Shown: positions 5,712 to 7,126 of the stretch, piece after piece | Numbering within the stretch: the first letter of the stretch is position 1 | Layout: each line of letters opens with the position of its first letter | Source: Chloroflexaceae bacterium | Lineage (GTDB): Bacteria; Chloroflexota; Chloroflexia; Chloroflexales; Chloroflexaceae | Length of the DNA stretch: 7,126 nucleotides | Assembly: GCA_026417815.1 (NCBI GenBank) | Contig: JAOACN010000549.1 | Coordinates: 1 to 7,126 of the forward strand | Direction: 5' to 3' | Notes under the pieces: generated by a model | What the model saw: only the letters and a program-made list of their open reading frames with translations | What the model was told of the DNA's origin: nothing | The model's database searches: none | Made by a program: the position numbers and the translations under genes

Positions 5712-5830
5712 GATCTTCTTTACATCCGGACTGTAACCGTCGGCCCCGGAGTTGCACCGGATCCTGCGTGCCTCGCAACACGCTCGTGGGCTATACCACC
5801 GATCGGGAATTTCACCCTGCCCCGAAGATC
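5712..5830 (-). ncRNA. FMN riboswitch (RFN element)
   Basis: Aptamer that binds flavin mononucleotide and shuts off the downstream genes. The closing helix P1 is GATCTTC (5824-5830) with GAAGATC (5712-5718). Between them, on the minus strand, the conserved RFN blocks appear in order: GGGGCAGGGTGAAATTCCCG, ATCGGTGGTATAGCCCACGAGC, GATCCGGTGCAACTCCGG, GGCCGACGGTTACAGTCCGGAT and GTAAAGAAGATC. All agree closely with the RFN consensus, and the variable arm (GTGTTGCGAGGCAC) is short. About 100 bases of spacer lead to the terminator ahead of ribX. This element is the main evidence that the transporter handles a flavin. Confidence 0.97.
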
Positions 5831-5836
5831 GTTTGT

Positions 5837-5872
5837 TAATGGTACATTACCGCGGTCACGGCGAACTGTCAA
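5837..5872 (-). promoter_or_regulatory. Probable promoter of the FMN riboswitch-ribXY operon
   Basis: On the minus strand TTGACA (5867-5872) is a full-consensus -35 box. Seventeen bases later TAATGT (5844-5849) is a weak -10 match, sharing only the first two and last bases with consensus. Transcription would start near 5837, a few bases before the aptamer. The perfect -35 box and correct spacing make it likely despite the poor -10. Confidence 0.6.
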
Positions 5873-6145
5873 GCGCGTCAGGTGGTGGTGTGACAACCGA
5901 ATCCCATTTCGGATTTTGGATTGCCGGGTATGGCCTCCCGATCGCGGCCGGTTGCGGGATCGAGAGGTGCGGAGGGCCGCACCCTCCCAGGAACGCTGTT
6001 CGTCTCATACTTGAGGCCGATTGCCCTGCCGCCGAGGACCGGCCAGACCGGCCCTCACAACCCTACCAGAGACCCATGCCGTCAACGGCGGCAGGTGGTA
6101 CTCTGGTGGCAGGAGCGTACACTGGTCGCACCAGAGGAGAAGACA
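5873..6145. other. Divergent intergenic region between ribXY and the ABC ATPase gene
   Basis: No credible gene lies here. It holds a perfect 7-bp hairpin GGTGCGG-AGGG-CCGCACC at 5966-5983, and an 8-bp inverted repeat CTCTGGTG (6101-6108) with CACCAGAG (6129-6136) whose right arm overlaps the ATPase gene's Shine-Dalgarno region. Another ACCAGAG occurs at 6066-6072. No convincing plus-strand -35/-10 pair was found for the ATPase gene, so its promoter is undefined or may need an activator. Confidence 0.5.
6133..6145 (+). promoter_or_regulatory. Ribosome binding site of the ABC ATPase gene
   Basis: AGAGGAGAAGACA precedes the ATG at 6146. AGGAG ends about 7 bases before it, which fixes the start. 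Its first bases lie in the right arm of the CTCTGGTG/CACCAGAG inverted repeat. Confidence 0.75.
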
Positions 6146-7126
6146 ATGTTCGGACGCTGGCTCAACCGAAACGGCGCGAACAGGTCGCGAAGCGATGCTG
6201 GCGGTAACCATCTGATCGATCTGCGGAACGTCGTCAAGACCTACCAGAGCGCCGCCGGGAGCTTCACCGCCCTCAAGGACGTCAGCCTCACGGTGGACGC
6301 CGGTGAGTTTGTGGCGATCATCGGCAAGTCTGGCTCCGGCAAGTCCACCCTGATCAACATGATCACCGGTATTGACCGGCCCACCTCCGGCGAGGTGTTC
6401 GTGGGCGATACGCCGGTGCACACCCTCAGCGAGGGGCGCATGTCGGTGTGGCGCGGCAGGAACCTGGGGATCATCTTCCAGTTCTTCCAGTTGTTGCCCT
6501 CGCTCAGCGTTATTGAGAACGTCATGTTGCCGATGGACTTCTGCAACATGTACCGGCCCTCTGAGCGCCACGCCCGGGCCATGCACCTGCTCGAGCAGGT
6601 CGAGATGGCCGATCAGGCCCACAAGTTGCCGTCCGCCATCTCCGGCGGCCAGCAGCAACGGGTCGCTATCGCCCGCGCCCTGGCCAACGACCCGCCCATC
6701 CTCATCGCCGACGAGCCGACCGGCAACCTCGACAGCAAGACCTCGGAGGCGGTGTTCCAGCTCTTCGAGCGCCTGGTGGGCGAGGGCAAGACGATCGTGA
6801 TGGTCACCCACGACAACGACCTGGCCCGGCGCGCCACTCGCTCGGTGATCGTCTCCGACGGCGAGATTGTCAACCAGTACCTGGCCCGGGCGCTGCCGCG
6901 CCTCAGCCTCGACCAGTTGATCACCGTCACGCGCCAGCTTGACCGGCTTGCCTTCGAGCCAGGTCAGCCGATCGTGCGCCAGGGGGCCGAGGCCGAGTAC
7001 TTCTATATCATCACGAAGGGGCGGGTCGAGGTGATCATTGACCAGCCCGGCGGCGGCGAGTTGATCGCCGAGGTGCTCGGCGAGGGCCAGTACTTCGGCG
7101 AGCAGGCGCTGCTCGGCGGCGGCGTG
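6146..7126 (+). CDS. MacB/LolD-type ABC ATPase fused to a cyclic-nucleotide-binding-type domain (3' truncated)
   Basis: The frame is open to the window end: 327 residues with no stop. Residues 22-243 are a complete ABC ATPase. The Walker A motif is GKSGSGKST (60-68), the Q-loop Q112, the signature ISGGQQQR (165-172), the Walker B ILIADEP with D189/E190, the D-loop NLDS (194-197) and the switch histidine H222. The spacing and phrases such as ADEPTGNLDS are typical of the MacB/LolD/FtsE group, which drives FtsX-like permeases in export, lipoprotein release or mechanotransmission. From about residue 262 the chain enters a Crp-type cNMP-binding fold: FEPGQPIVRQGAEAEYFYII, then KGRVEVI and EGQYFGEQALL, the last being the start of the phosphate-binding cassette. 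The missing end would complete that domain, and FtsX-like permease genes may follow. The regulator could be a cyclic nucleotide or another small ligand. It is divergent from ribXY and unlikely to be its ATPase. Confidence 0.9.
   Translation, partial: MFGRWLNRNGANRSRSDAGGNHLIDLRNVVKTYQSAAGSFTALKDVSLTVDAGEFVAIIGKSGSGKSTLINMITGIDRPTSGEVFVGDTPVHTLSEGRMSVWRGRNLGIIFQFFQLLPSLSVIENVMLPMDFCNMYRPSERHARAMHLLEQVEMADQAHKLPSAISGGQQQRVAIARALANDPPILIADEPTGNLDSKTSEAVFQLFERLVGEGKTIVMVTHDNDLARRATRSVIVSDGEIVNQYLARALPRLSLDQLITVTRQLDRLAFEPGQPIVRQGAEAEYFYIITKGRVEVIIDQPGGGELIAEVLGEGQYFGEQALLGGGV

Noticed and set aside
5712..5830. TPP (THI) riboswitch, suggested by the NMT1/THI5-like binding protein
   Set aside because: The conserved blocks are those of the RFN element (AGGGTGAAATTCCCG, GCCGACGG, AGTCCGGAT). 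The TPP signature CTGAGA is absent.
6146..7126. The divergent ABC ATPase as the energising subunit of RibXY
   Set aside because: Its motifs place it with MacB/LolD/FtsE, not with the SsuB/TauB ATPases that serve this permease family, and it is on the opposite strand outside the riboswitch's control.

Overview
The window is GC-rich DNA that most resembles a member of the Chloroflexota (Chloroflexus/Roseiflexus-type). The grounds are a RibXY-type flavin importer under an FMN riboswitch, a T-box leader on a TrpB2-type tryptophan synthase beta chain, and intergenic regions full of GC-rich hairpin repeats. The phylum is inferred from these features; no database comparison was possible.

Layout: (1) 1-1167, + strand: the C-terminal part of a six-hairpin (alpha/alpha-barrel) glycosidase-like protein, cut by the window edge. 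(2) 1171-1199: a strong hairpin between two convergent genes. (3) 1206-3128, - strand: a complete trpB2 transcription unit. It has a near-consensus promoter, a tryptophan T-box leader with stem I, UGG specifier, antiterminator and terminator all readable, a repeat-filled stretch after the terminator, a ribosome binding site and a 452-residue TrpB2. (4) 3129-3573: no gene. It holds two MITE-like elements side by side, each with terminal inverted repeats and flanking direct repeats. (5) 3574-5872, - strand: promoter, FMN riboswitch, terminator, ribX (permease), a pair of covarying hairpins, and ribY (substrate-binding lipoprotein). (6) 5873-6145: a divergent intergenic region with small dyads. 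(7) 6146-7126, + strand: a MacB/LolD-type ABC ATPase whose reading frame continues into a cyclic-nucleotide-binding-type domain, truncated by the window end.

The two complete minus-strand units are both controlled by premature termination in the leader RNA, with different signals. Uncharged tRNA-Trp should turn on trpB2, and low FMN should turn on the flavin importer. The riboswitch is what lets the NMT1/THI5-like binding protein and its permease be called a riboflavin or flavin-precursor transporter rather than a thiamine-precursor or sulfonate one. No ATPase of the matching family lies in the window. The divergent MacB-type ATPase is probably not its partner.

The least explained content is in the repeats: two inverted-repeat elements next to the trpB2 promoter, and two separate pairs of hairpins whose members differ only by compensatory base changes.
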